A DNA stretch of 64,000 nucleotides from Halobellus rarus (GTDB lineage: Archaea > Halobacteriota > Halobacteria > Halobacteriales > Haloferacaceae): the NCBI RefSeq assembly GCF_024494595.1, contig NZ_JANHDI010000006.1, forward strand, positions 1-64,000. Reading direction: 5' to 3'. The position numbers and the translations under genes were made by a program. The notes beneath the pieces are model-generated. The model was given only the letters and a program-made list of their open reading frames with translations. It was not told the DNA's origin and did not search any database. Positions 56,321 through 64,000 of the stretch are shown here, piece by piece (within the stretch, counting starts at the first letter, position 1; each line of letters opens with the position of its first letter).

Positions 56321-56648
56321 GACTCGATTACGTGTGGATCCTCGTGGCGCATATATAGAAGTACGGTTCGCCGCTCTGTCGCCGAACGCCGGTGGCGTCC
56401 ATCGATACGGTGGGGCACGTGGCGTGGGAACTGCTCTGTGACTGTTCGTCGAAACTCCCCGTAGAGATGTGTGCGATTCGACTCTGCTCCCGGTTGACGG
56501 GAGCGAACGCGCAGCCAAACCCGCCCCTCATTCAGATCGATAGACCCAGAAACGAATGGGCGTTCTGTGAGGGGGTATATTCGATATTCAGCGACCAGTT
56601 CTATCGATCTCTGGGGCTTTCAAAAGCGCCGATCGGTTTTGCGCTGCG
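56321..56648. promoter_or_regulatory. DASS promoter region and gap to thrC
   Basis: These 328 bases have no gene. The minus-strand TATA box of the DASS gene is at about 56350-56358. The rest shows nothing recognisable. Confidence 0.45.
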
Positions 56649-57860
56649 TCAGTGTGCAGCAAGTACGGCGTCGAGTAACTCCGGCAGCTCCGTCCGACTC
56701 GTCTGCTCGGTGTCGACCGACTCATTTCCGGTCCCGAGCTCTTTGAATCCCGTCCCGGTCGGCACGACCACCGCGGACTCATCAGAAGCGACCTCGCCGC
56801 GCTCGGACAGACGCGTGAGCCCCGCTAACGGTGTCGCGGCCGCCGGCTCGACACAGAACCCACCATCGACAGCGAACCGCCGTTGAGCGCTCTGAATCTC
56901 TGCATCGCTAACTGACACGACGGCCCCGTCGGTTTCACGGACCGCCGCGAGCGCACGAGTGCCACTTGGGGGATCCGGATTTCCGATCGAGTGGGCGATT
57001 GTCTCCCCTGTTTCGTCGGGCGAGAGGGCCGTTGGCTCCGTCGCCCCCGTTTCGAATGCTTGCGTTATCGGATCGGCGGTGGCGGTCTGGACAAGATACA
57101 GCCGCGGGGGCTCCTCCAGCAGCCCGAGTGTCTCGAGATCACGGAGCCCACGCCAGACCCCCGACGCAAACCCCCCAGAACTCGTCGGCAGCACGATCGC
57201 ATCAGGTGTGTCCGGGGCGAGTGATTCGTAGATCTCGAACACGACCGTTTTGTACCCGCTGATGCGAGCCGGCGCATCGCTGACGAGAACCGAAATCGGG
57301 AGCGATTCCGAGAGTGCTATCCCATCGGCGTACAGGGCCCCGTAGTCGCCGCTGACTTGCACAATCGTCGGCTCATACTGCGCGATAAGCTCCAGGCGGG
57401 CCGACGGGATCTCGTCGGGGACCAACACGATACACGCTCGGCCGAGGCTGGTTGCGTGGGCGGCGGTGCTGACCGCCATATTTCCGTACGAGATCGTACC
57501 GATGACATCGGTGCCTGTCTCAATGGCGTGTGGAACCGCCACAGCACTGCCGCGATCCTTATACGCCCCGGTCGGGTTTTCGCTCTCGTCTTTGACGTAC
57601 ACTCGGCACCCGGCAGCGTCGTCGAGTGCGTGACTTCTGATGAGCGGCGTCCGTCCCGCGGCTTGCGCGACGCCGGTGGGTTGCTCGACCGGAAGCAGCG
57701 CTTCGTAGCGCCACATACTCTCGATATCCGGACAGTCTGACCAGGCAAAATCGGTACTGGGCGTGTCGAACCAGAGTGGTTCACCGCACGCACATCGGAC
57801 TCGCGTTTCGTCGTCGTAGCGTTCCCCACACCGGAAACAGACCAAAGAAGAACTCATCAC
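56649..57860 (-). CDS. thrC: Threonine synthase
   Basis: This 403-residue PLP enzyme converts O-phosphohomoserine to threonine. An N-terminal zinc ribbon (CFRCGERY ... RCACGEPLW) is common in archaeal ThrC. The PLP lysine is in ENPTGAYKDRGSAVA, the phosphate-contacting loop is around TISYGNMAVSTAAHA, and PTSSGGFASGVWRGL lies later. The start is at 57860, or the next ATG at 57857. Its composition is slightly less GC-biased than its neighbours. It is not linked to other threonine genes, so a second copy elsewhere, or a related PLP enzyme activity, is possible. Confidence 0.85.
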   Translation of the reverse strand: MMSSSLVCFRCGERYDDETRVRCACGEPLWFDTPSTDFAWSDCPDIESMWRYEALLPVEQPTGVAQAAGRTPLIRSHALDDAAGCRVYVKDESENPTGAYKDRGSAVAVPHAIETGTDVIGTISYGNMAVSTAAHATSLGRACIVLVPDEIPSARLELIAQYEPTIVQVSGDYGALYADGIALSESLPISVLVSDAPARISGYKTVVFEIYESLAPDTPDAIVLPTSSGGFASGVWRGLRDLETLGLLEEPPRLYLVQTATADPITQAFETGATEPTALSPDETGETIAHSIGNPDPPSGTRALAAVRETDGAVVSVSDAEIQSAQRRFAVDGGFCVEPAAATPLAGLTRLSERGEVASDESAVVVPTGTGFKELGTGNESVDTEQTSRTELPELLDAVLAAH

Positions 57861-58064
57861 GTGTTTTTACAGCACTCACTCCGAGATATATCTTCTTTGC
57901 TCGAAGAGTCTCATCGAGGCGATTTCAGCCGAATGGGGCGAACAAAGCCAGAAAACGGACGGAAACCCGGAATTCTGTGATTGTGCTGCCGTGTCGCTCC
58001 CCCTAATATTTCTCCCACTCAGGATGATAGCATAGTTTTAATGACACAGTCAGGTTCGAAATCT

Positions 58065-58334
58065 TCAGCACTGTTCACCGTTCCCGCCGGATCCTTGGTC
58101 GAAGAGCGCATAGACGAGGTAGAGCGGGACGGCGATGAGGAGCCCCATCCAGAGGAGTCCCCAGAGCCCCATCGCTCCGCCGAAGAGGCCCCAGCCGCTC
58201 CCGCCCATCATACCGCCGCCGTAGCTCCCACTACCGTGGGCAGCAGCCATTCCAGTCGCCGCGACCAGCAGCGGGACGGCGAGGATCACGAGTCGACGAG
58301 CCGTGCGTCCGATGTGAGTGGTGAGTTGCGTCAT
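58065..58334 (-). CDS. Small Gly/Met-rich exported or membrane protein
   Basis: This 89-residue protein has an N-terminal hydrophobic segment (RLVILAVPLLVAATGMAAAHG) that looks like a signal peptide, then GSGSYGGGMMGGSGWGLFGG and a second hydrophobic helix, LWGLLWMGLLIAVPLYLVYAL. It ends with a Cys. Such small SHOCT-less proteins often accompany copper genes. It follows a Met/His-rich protein gene on the same strand, and a multicopper oxidase gene lies just upstream. The function is not known. Confidence 0.7.
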   Translation of the reverse strand: MTQLTTHIGRTARRLVILAVPLLVAATGMAAAHGSGSYGGGMMGGSGWGLFGGAMGLWGLLWMGLLIAVPLYLVYALFDQGSGGNGEQC

Positions 58335-58391
58335 TGTCTTGCGTTGGTGAACCGCGGTGTTCTGTCGAAGCGATCGAAACGGTCAGGGCCG

Positions 58392-58712
58392 TCAGCAGTG
58401 GCCCTGCCCGTACATCCCGCCGTGGTACCTGTCGTCAGCCCCGTCGTGATATTCCTCGTCAGCCATATCCCGAGCCATCTCGTCGACGGTCACGCCCGTA
58501 TGCGACCCCATCCACTCGACGCTACCAGGGCCCATGTGTTCGGTCATCTGTGCCTCCATCCAAGTGGCCCATTCATCTGCGGTGGTATCGTCCGCGGGCG
58601 CGTCGTCAGCGGCCGTTTCGTCGCCGTGTGCGCTGACCACGGGGGCGGCGAACGCGAGTCCGACAATCGCGAGGGCCACGAGCAGCCAGCGGCCGAGTGT
58701 GAAGTTGGTCAT
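58392..58712 (-). CDS. Small exported His/Met-rich protein, possible copper binder
   Basis: This 106-residue protein has a signal-like N-terminus (LGRWLLVALAIVGLAFAAPVVSAHG), an Asp/Thr-rich spacer, a helical part with many Met and Glu (EWATWMEAQMTEHMGPGSVEWMG) and a C-terminal tail, EYHDGADDRYHGGMYGQGHC. The His, Met and Cys of the tail could bind Cu. Operon order with the 89-residue protein and proximity to a multicopper oxidase support a metal role by inference. Confidence 0.7.
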   Translation of the reverse strand: MTNFTLGRWLLVALAIVGLAFAAPVVSAHGDETAADDAPADDTTADEWATWMEAQMTEHMGPGSVEWMGSHTGVTVDEMARDMADEEYHDGADDRYHGGMYGQGHC

Positions 58713-58941
58713 CGTCTTTCTCCTCGGTTACTCGTAGGACTGCTCGGGAGTTATCCACGTGGGTGTGAATTCACACAGGAGAACGTTCGAGAACGTTTAT
58801 AATGCGATCTAAACGTTTTTCAGGAGTAGAATCGTTCATCCGGCTCGAATTCGTCGGATTGGCACGCAACCTTCCTCCCGAGACAGCACCGAGACCACAC
58901 GAACGACGGTATGAGCGATCCGAAACAGGTCCTCGACCGAG

Positions 58942-60369
58942 TCACTCGACGTATCTCACGACACGCGCCATCCCGGCATCGAGATGGTACAGGTTGTGAC
59001 AGTGGAACAACCACCGACCGGGGTTGTCGGCGTGGAAGTCGATCGTTACCTGCCCTCTCCGTCCGGGGACGATGACCGTGTCTCTGATCGCGTCGCCGAC
59101 TTGGAAGAAGTGACCGTGAAGGTGCATCGGGTGAACGACCGGGCTCTGATTGGTCATCCGAATTCGGACGTGTTCCCCGGGCCGAATCCGGAGCGGGTCG
59201 GCGTCCGGGTAGGCCTGCCCGTCTATCGTCCACGTGTAGGACTGGCCTCTGCCGCGTGAGAGCGTCAGATCGAACGTTCGATCCGGCTCCCCACTCACCC
59301 CGTCGAGCGAGGAGATCGCCTGCAAGTCCCCGTACTGCAGCCGGTTACTGGCCGACGACGGGCGCTGTGGGCCCTCCCCGTCCGCTGACTCGTACTCGAC
59401 GACGGCTCTAGCTGGTGGTTCGTTTCCATCGAGCGCATCCGCTTGAAGGGCCCACGTGCCCGGGTTCGTCGCCTCGATCACGACGTCGTAGCGCTCACCG
59501 GCCCCGAAGACGAACGAGTCCACGTCGACGGGTTCGACAGGGCGCCCATCGGCGTGGGTCACCGTCATCTCGTGGCCGGCGATGCGGACACCGAAGACGG
59601 TCGCGCTGGCGGCGTTCACGAACCGGAGGCGCACCCGCTCCCCTTCTGCCACTTCGAACCTCGGTGGATCCTCTGGAAGCCGACCGTTGATCAGGAGACC
59701 CTCGTACGACGGCCGAACGTCTCCCATCATCCCGCCTCCCCCACCCATTCCACCGCCGCCCATTCCCCCGTCCGAGGGAAGTTTCGGCTCCCCGGGGAGG
59801 TAATCGTCGATCACGACGACGTACTCGCGGTCGTACTCGACGTGTGGGTCACGTTCTTCCACGATCAGTGGGCCGAGCAATCCACGGTCGAGCTGGAGCC
59901 CGACGTGACTGTGGTAGAAGTACGTCCCTGCGGGTTCGGCGCGGAACGTGTACGTGAACGTATCGCCGGAAGCGACCGGGTCTTGCGTTACGTTCGGCAC
60001 GCCATCCATCGGATTTGCGACAGGAACTCCGTGCCAGTGAATCGTCGTCTCCGCTCGGAGGTCGTTGGTCAGGTCGACGCTGAGTACGTCCCCTTCCTGG
60101 ACGCGTAGCTCCGGTCCCGGAAATTGACCCTCGTACATCCAGTTGGTCGTCGACGTCTCGGGTGCCGGTCGGATGGTTCCGGACGCCGCGGTGAGGCTGA
60201 CGGAGGTATCTGGCTCGACCGAGACGGTCGAGCGCGGCGTCACCTCGCGATCCCCACCACCGTCGGTACCCGGTAGCTGACCGGCACAGCCCGCGAGCGC
60301 GCCGAGAGTGGTCGCCCCCGTCAGCTGGAGGAGACTGCGACGGGAGAGCGGGCGCTGGTTACGCGGCAC
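58942..60369 (-). CDS. Multicopper oxidase (laccase/CopA-like), Tat lipoprotein
   Basis: This 475-residue protein carries a Tat motif (RPLSRRSLLQL, Arg10-Arg11) and a lipobox Cys28. The copper sites are complete: TTIHWHGVPV and FYHSHVGLQ in the first cupredoxin domain, HPMHLHGHFF and FHCHNLYHLDAGM in the last. A Met/Gly-rich loop (GGMGGGGMGGGGGMMG, about residue 215) may bind extra copper, as in CueO. It oxidises Cu(I), Fe(II) or phenols outside the membrane. Its start overlaps the end of the rhodanese-MBL gene by 11 bases. Confidence 0.93.
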   Translation of the reverse strand: MPRNQRPLSRRSLLQLTGATTLGALAGCAGQLPGTDGGGDREVTPRSTVSVEPDTSVSLTAASGTIRPAPETSTTNWMYEGQFPGPELRVQEGDVLSVDLTNDLRAETTIHWHGVPVANPMDGVPNVTQDPVASGDTFTYTFRAEPAGTYFYHSHVGLQLDRGLLGPLIVEERDPHVEYDREYVVVIDDYLPGEPKLPSDGGMGGGGMGGGGGMMGDVRPSYEGLLINGRLPEDPPRFEVAEGERVRLRFVNAASATVFGVRIAGHEMTVTHADGRPVEPVDVDSFVFGAGERYDVVIEATNPGTWALQADALDGNEPPARAVVEYESADGEGPQRPSSASNRLQYGDLQAISSLDGVSGEPDRTFDLTLSRGRGQSYTWTIDGQAYPDADPLRIRPGEHVRIRMTNQSPVVHPMHLHGHFFQVGDAIRDTVIVPGRRGQVTIDFHADNPGRWLFHCHNLYHLDAGMARVVRYVE

Positions 60370-61507
60370 AGTTGTTCGGCCCCAGTTCGAGCTCAGTCGC
60401 CTCGTTCTCGTCGTCGACCATGTCTTTGCCGGTGTTGATAGCGATGACTGACTCGTAGTTCGGGGGCTTCTCCGGGGCGTCCTCGGTCAGGCGCTCGACG
60501 AACGCTTCGCGGTCCAGCCCGAGGAAGTCGAGTTCTTCGCGGAGATCCCCGAGCCGAGCTTCGAGGGGTTCGCCCGGCGAGCCGTTCTCGTAGCGGCCGT
60601 CGCTCGTGACGGTGAGGTGGCCCGGCAGGATCGTCGTGTCGTCCGGGAGGTCGAGAACCGTCTCGTGGAGCGAGTCGTACAGCAGTTCCGCCCCGCGCGA
60701 GGCGTCCTCCTCGCCGAACTGGAGTTCCGTCCGTCCGACGGAGTCGACGAACAGCGTGTCGCCCGTCAACAGGAGTTCGCCGTCGACGAGGTAGTTCACC
60801 ATCTCCGAAGTGTGGCCGGGCGTGTGCAGCACCTCGATCTCGACGTCGCCGACGTCGACGACGTCTCCATCCGATAGCGGCTCGTACTCGTACTCGACAC
60901 CGCGCTCGCTGGCGGCGTCGCCGAGGTGGTAGGGCACGCCGACCTCTTCGGCGAGCGCCGAACCGCCCGAGATGTGGTCGGCGTGGACGTGCGTATCGAG
61001 CACACGCGAAATGGAGAGGCCAGCGTCCTGGGCGGCGACTTTGAACTGGTCGGTCTGTCTGGTCGCATCGACCACGGCGGCCTCCTCCGCCTCCTTCGAG
61101 CCGACGACGTAGCCGAGACAGCCCTTCGCTCGGCGCTGGACCTGCCGCACGACGAGGTCGTCGCCGGACGTCTCGATGGGGACGACCTCGTAGAGTTTGC
61201 TCCACCCCTCCATCCCGCTAGTGACGACCGAGACGTCGTCGTAGCCGTGTTCTTCGAGGTCGAACGCGAACGGCGTCGACGATATACCGCTCCCGCAGAT
61301 CGCGACGACCGGCCCCCCGTCGACCAGTGCGTTCACCTCGTTCAGTTGGTCCTCGCTCAACCCCTCGTCGGGGTCGTACGGAACGTTCTCCGCGTCGCGC
61401 ACGTGCCAGGCCTCGTAGCTGTCTTCGGGACGCACGTCGATGAGCGTGAACTGTTCGTCGGCGTCGAGCTGCTCCGCGAGTCGTTCCGCAGTGATGTTCT
61501 TGACCAT
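60359..61507 (-). CDS. Rhodanese - metallo-beta-lactamase fusion, second copy
   Basis: This 382-residue paralogue of the 31.6-kb gene has the same order. The rhodanese domain comes first with active Cys in VVAICGSGISS, then the MBL domain with THVHADHISG, PGHTSEM, LTGDTLFVDSVGRTELQ and LPGHLT. The two proteins share the C-terminal tail ELGPNNCAA; this one ends there. SVGRTELQ resembles the Arg-containing loop of ETHE1, supporting persulfide dioxygenase chemistry. It is followed at once by the multicopper oxidase gene; a SoxB-like gene lies upstream. Confidence 0.9.
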   Translation of the reverse strand: MVKNITAERLAEQLDADEQFTLIDVRPEDSYEAWHVRDAENVPYDPDEGLSEDQLNEVNALVDGGPVVAICGSGISSTPFAFDLEEHGYDDVSVVTSGMEGWSKLYEVVPIETSGDDLVVRQVQRRAKGCLGYVVGSKEAEEAAVVDATRQTDQFKVAAQDAGLSISRVLDTHVHADHISGGSALAEEVGVPYHLGDAASERGVEYEYEPLSDGDVVDVGDVEIEVLHTPGHTSEMVNYLVDGELLLTGDTLFVDSVGRTELQFGEEDASRGAELLYDSLHETVLDLPDDTTILPGHLTVTSDGRYENGSPGEPLEARLGDLREELDFLGLDREAFVERLTEDAPEKPPNYESVIAINTGKDMVDDENEATELELGPNNCAA

Positions 61508-61580
61508 CGTATCTCACCTGTGTCGTGTGGTGTCCTTCGAGATCGTCGCTCGACGCAGCTGTCGCGTGCGCCGTCGCCCC

Positions 61581-63365
61581 CTAGCGCGTTCGATTACGCC
61601 CTTCTTCGGGGAAAGCGTTCCCGCGCGGAATCAGAGCCGTCTCGCAGTACGCCTCGCCGTCCGCGTAGTCGACGCCCGGCTGGATGAACGGATACGGTCC
61701 GTCCGCGGGCGTGTTCTGGGCTCGACCGCCGTCGTCGGCGGTCTCGATCAGCCCCATCACCTCGTAGTCGACCGGCGAATGCTCTTCGAGGTATCCGACG
61801 ATGACGTCGACCGGTATCGTCCCGTCCTCGACCTCGACGTCCCTGAACGGGAACCCGCAGTTGCCGAGGTCGCGTTCGGGATCACCGGGCCGGCGGAACG
61901 TCGCCACCGAGTACGTCTCCTCCGGGTCGATCGTCTCGCCGTCGATTCGCATCTCGACGAGGCGACGGCCGCGCTTGGCCGTCGGGTCGACGGTCACCTC
62001 GACGTTCGAGGAGAAGTTCCGGACTCGACCGTCCTCCTGGTCGTAGGGGTACGGCGTGAAGTTGTCCTCGAGGAACTCCTCCATGTGGCTCGTGAGTTGC
62101 TGGCCGTAGGCGACACCGCGGGCGACGGGCGCCGTCATCGGGAAGAACGTGTATAGCTCTCCGAGCGTGACCTCTCCGGGTGGGATGGCAGTCCCGTACC
62201 GGAACCCGTGCGAGACGGCGAGGTCCGTGTCGAAGTGCGCCTGCAGTGCGTCGTTGAACAGCGTGTTCCACGCGCTCTCGAGGAACGACTGCCGGTAGAG
62301 CGGTTCTTCTGTCCGGCCGACGACCGTATCCAGCGGACGGTCGAGCGTGCCGGCCCCCCGCTCGAACCCCGGGTCGTCCTCGAAGAAGGGCGCACGCGCG
62401 GCTTCGACTGTCTCCGCCGCATCGGCGTCCGGTTCCGGCGTGTGCTCGCCGTCCTCGGTCAGACAGTAGAGGTGGTGACGGAACTGTATCTCCCCGTCCC
62501 GAACGCGGAGGTCCACGCGGCCGAGTGCCTCGCCCATCCCGGACTCGACGACGACCGTCTCTGTCTCCTCGATAACGACCGGGTCGTAGGTGTACTCGTG
62601 GGTGTGCGCGCTGAACATCACGTCCACGCTCGCACAGTCCTTGGCGGCTTGGACCATCCACGGGAGGCCGATCTCGGTGACCGCGACCACGACGTCCGCG
62701 CCGTCCTCGCGGGCGGCCTGTGCGGACGCTTCGAGGAGTGCGGGGTGCTTGCCGAAGCGGTACTTCCCCTCGGAGAACGCGGGTGCCATCCGATCGACGT
62801 AGACGTTCGTCATCCCGACGACGCCCACGGAGAGTCCGCCGACCTCGAGGAGACGGTACGCGTCGTACAACCGCTCGTCGGTCTCCCAGTCGTAGAGGTT
62901 GTTCGCGAGAACCGGGGCGTCGAGACCGTCCATCAGTTCCACGAAGTTGCCGTCCTCGGCGGCCTCGTTCGAGTAGTCCCAGTTCCCCGGGACGTAGATG
63001 TCGGGCGCGACGTGTTCGTTGATGGGATCGAGCATCGCTCGCCCGTCGGTGTAGGTGGTTACGGCGGAGCCGTGGAACGTGTCCCCACTCATAAGCGTAC
63101 AGACGTCGTGGTCCCCGCGGAGTTCGGCTAGTTTGGCCGCGAGCAGGGAAACCCCGCCGCCGCGCTCGACGACGCGGTCGTCGTCTCCGAAGTCGAAGTC
63201 CGGCGCCGACGTCGGGTTGTCGTAGTAGACCTGGTAGCGTTGCGTCAGCTGCCCGTGGAGGTCGCTGACGTGAGCGAAGACTGCGTCGGTGTCATCATCG
63301 CCGTCTCCGACAGGGGCGCCGCCGAGGGACCGCCACTCGCCGATATCCGTTTTATGCTCGTTCAT
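61581..63365 (-). CDS. 5'-nucleotidase/SoxB-like metallophosphoesterase
   Basis: This 594-residue protein starts at the ATG at 63365 (MNEHKTDIGEW). The N-terminal calcineurin-type domain has HVSDLHGQL, LMSGDTFHGS, VPGNWDYS and SAHTHEYTY as metal-ligand motifs. The C-terminal 5'-nucleotidase domain contains ESAWNTLFNDALQ, AVSHGFRYGT and LYTFFPM. GNW in place of the usual GNHE, and DTFHGSAVTTYTDG, resemble the Sox sulfur-oxidation enzyme SoxB more than UshA. There is no signal peptide, so it is cytoplasmic. The neighbouring sulfur genes fit a sulfate-thioester role, but this is inference. Confidence 0.8.
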   Translation of the reverse strand: MNEHKTDIGEWRSLGGAPVGDGDDDTDAVFAHVSDLHGQLTQRYQVYYDNPTSAPDFDFGDDDRVVERGGGVSLLAAKLAELRGDHDVCTLMSGDTFHGSAVTTYTDGRAMLDPINEHVAPDIYVPGNWDYSNEAAEDGNFVELMDGLDAPVLANNLYDWETDERLYDAYRLLEVGGLSVGVVGMTNVYVDRMAPAFSEGKYRFGKHPALLEASAQAAREDGADVVVAVTEIGLPWMVQAAKDCASVDVMFSAHTHEYTYDPVVIEETETVVVESGMGEALGRVDLRVRDGEIQFRHHLYCLTEDGEHTPEPDADAAETVEAARAPFFEDDPGFERGAGTLDRPLDTVVGRTEEPLYRQSFLESAWNTLFNDALQAHFDTDLAVSHGFRYGTAIPPGEVTLGELYTFFPMTAPVARGVAYGQQLTSHMEEFLEDNFTPYPYDQEDGRVRNFSSNVEVTVDPTAKRGRRLVEMRIDGETIDPEETYSVATFRRPGDPERDLGNCGFPFRDVEVEDGTIPVDVIVGYLEEHSPVDYEVMGLIETADDGGRAQNTPADGPYPFIQPGVDYADGEAYCETALIPRGNAFPEEGRNRTR

Positions 63366-63652
63366 CGTGATGTGACTGTCGTTACAGACATCGAACGTTC
63401 GGAATGTCCGGGTATAGTTATTCAGACGATACACAAATATCGAAGCGCGCGAGCCCAGCGATCACAACTTACTGTCAATGTCACAGAGGCCGGCCCCGGC
63501 GGCGGCGTCAGTGTGGAGCACGGAACGTGTGAACCGGTTTTTGTCTCAGATACGAACTGCATTTAAGCTTCACTTACTGCTTCAGGGTTGAGAATTACAA
63601 TACAAGGTACAGTCGAAGTATTGCGCATTCAGATGCGTACTCTACCGGGGGA

Positions 63653-64000
63653 ATGGAGGCGGTATCGATGACGAGCGACTGGGTGACGACGGGGTTGTCC
63701 GCGGTCGTCATCCTCGTCGCGGCCGCCGTTCACGGTATCGCCGGGTTCGGCTTCGCGCAGGTGTCGATGGGCATACTGCCGCTGTTTCGGTCGCCCTCGA
63801 GCGCGTCGATCATCTTCACGGCAACGGCGGTGGTGGCCAACGCCCGCGTCTGGTGGAGCGTCCGGGACGCGTTCGACTGGCGCATTTGGATCGTTCCCGT
63901 CGGCGGACTCGTCGTCGGGATGCCGCTCGGTATCTACGTGTTCAGTGGGCTCGACGCGGCACAGATGCGCGTCGCCATCGGGGGGGTTCTCGTGTTAGCG
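63653..64000 (+). CDS. TauE/SafE family exporter, N-terminal part (runs off the right edge)
   Basis: 116 residues are visible from the ATG at 63653; a second in-frame ATG is at 63668. They begin MEAVSMTSDWVTTGL, then give a helix with the family start AAVHGIAGFGFAQVSMGILPLF and two further helices. It is divergent from the SoxB-like gene with 287 bases between, so the second sulfur block again has an exporter, as the first does. Confidence 0.85.
   Translation, partial: MEAVSMTSDWVTTGLSAVVILVAAAVHGIAGFGFAQVSMGILPLFRSPSSASIIFTATAVVANARVWWSVRDAFDWRIWIVPVGGLVVGMPLGIYVFSGLDAAQMRVAIGGVLVLA

Overview
The window reads as a haloarchaeal (class Halobacteria) chromosome segment. GC is high, the proteins are strongly acidic, promoters are archaeal BRE/TATA type with several apparently leaderless starts, and the genes include archaeal Orc1/Cdc6, FttA (aCPSF1) and a FolC-DHPS fusion. 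The genus cannot be fixed from the sequence. I saw no rRNA, tRNA, complete insertion sequence or CRISPR array.

Layout. 1-5.9 kb: the end of a membrane protein gene, fused folate synthesis (folCP), formate-tetrahydrofolate ligase with a clear terminator, and an HhH-GPD-like protein. 6-12.5 kb: a two-domain VOC dioxygenase, a formate dehydrogenase catalytic subunit, an aldehyde:ferredoxin oxidoreductase homologue lacking the cluster cysteines, RidA and a half-size EamA protein. 12.7-19.2 kb: a K+ channel, a BCCT transporter, anthranilate (or aminodeoxychorismate) synthase subunits and a small VOC protein. 19.6-24.4 kb: a probable replication origin, with orc1/cdc6 and a phosphohexomutase gene set among about fifteen copies of a CCACTATGTCCGCTGTT-like repeat in both orientations, plus an AT-rich stretch and hairpins. 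24.4-27.9 kb: a zinc alcohol dehydrogenase and the termination factor FttA.

28-33 kb: sulfur-related genes (winged-helix regulator, 57-aa membrane protein translationally coupled to a TauE/SafE exporter, PiT-type permease, rhodanese-metallo-beta-lactamase fusion). 33-36 kb: a Zn/Mn ABC importer behind a perfect 14-bp palindrome. 36-41.3 kb: D-aminopeptidase, small membrane and DCC proteins, and a MATE exporter divergent from a TetR regulator with a palindromic operator between them. 41.6-46.8 kb: KatG, a decayed membrane-protein gene fragment, a ParA partition cassette with TGAAYA-type iterons, and AIM24. 46.8-57.9 kb: universal stress proteins, APC permease, a phosphate-permease remnant, a second K+ channel with two RCK units, a DHH phosphodiesterase, a DASS transporter with TrkA_C domains, and threonine synthase. 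58-64 kb: a copper-type block (two small exported Met/His proteins and a multicopper oxidase), a second rhodanese-MBL protein, a SoxB-like metallophosphoesterase and the start of another TauE/SafE gene.

How the parts may work together (inference). FolCP, Fhs and formate dehydrogenase link folate and formate C1 metabolism. Two separated sulfur blocks carry related persulfide-dioxygenase-like fusions with the same C-terminal tail and a TauE/SafE gene each, suggesting persulfide/sulfite handling. The K+ channel, Usp, DHH and TrkA_C genes could form an osmotic or nucleotide-signalling group. The origin and the ParA cassette lie about 20 kb apart, and two truncated genes lie near the ParA cassette, which fits past plasmid integration.
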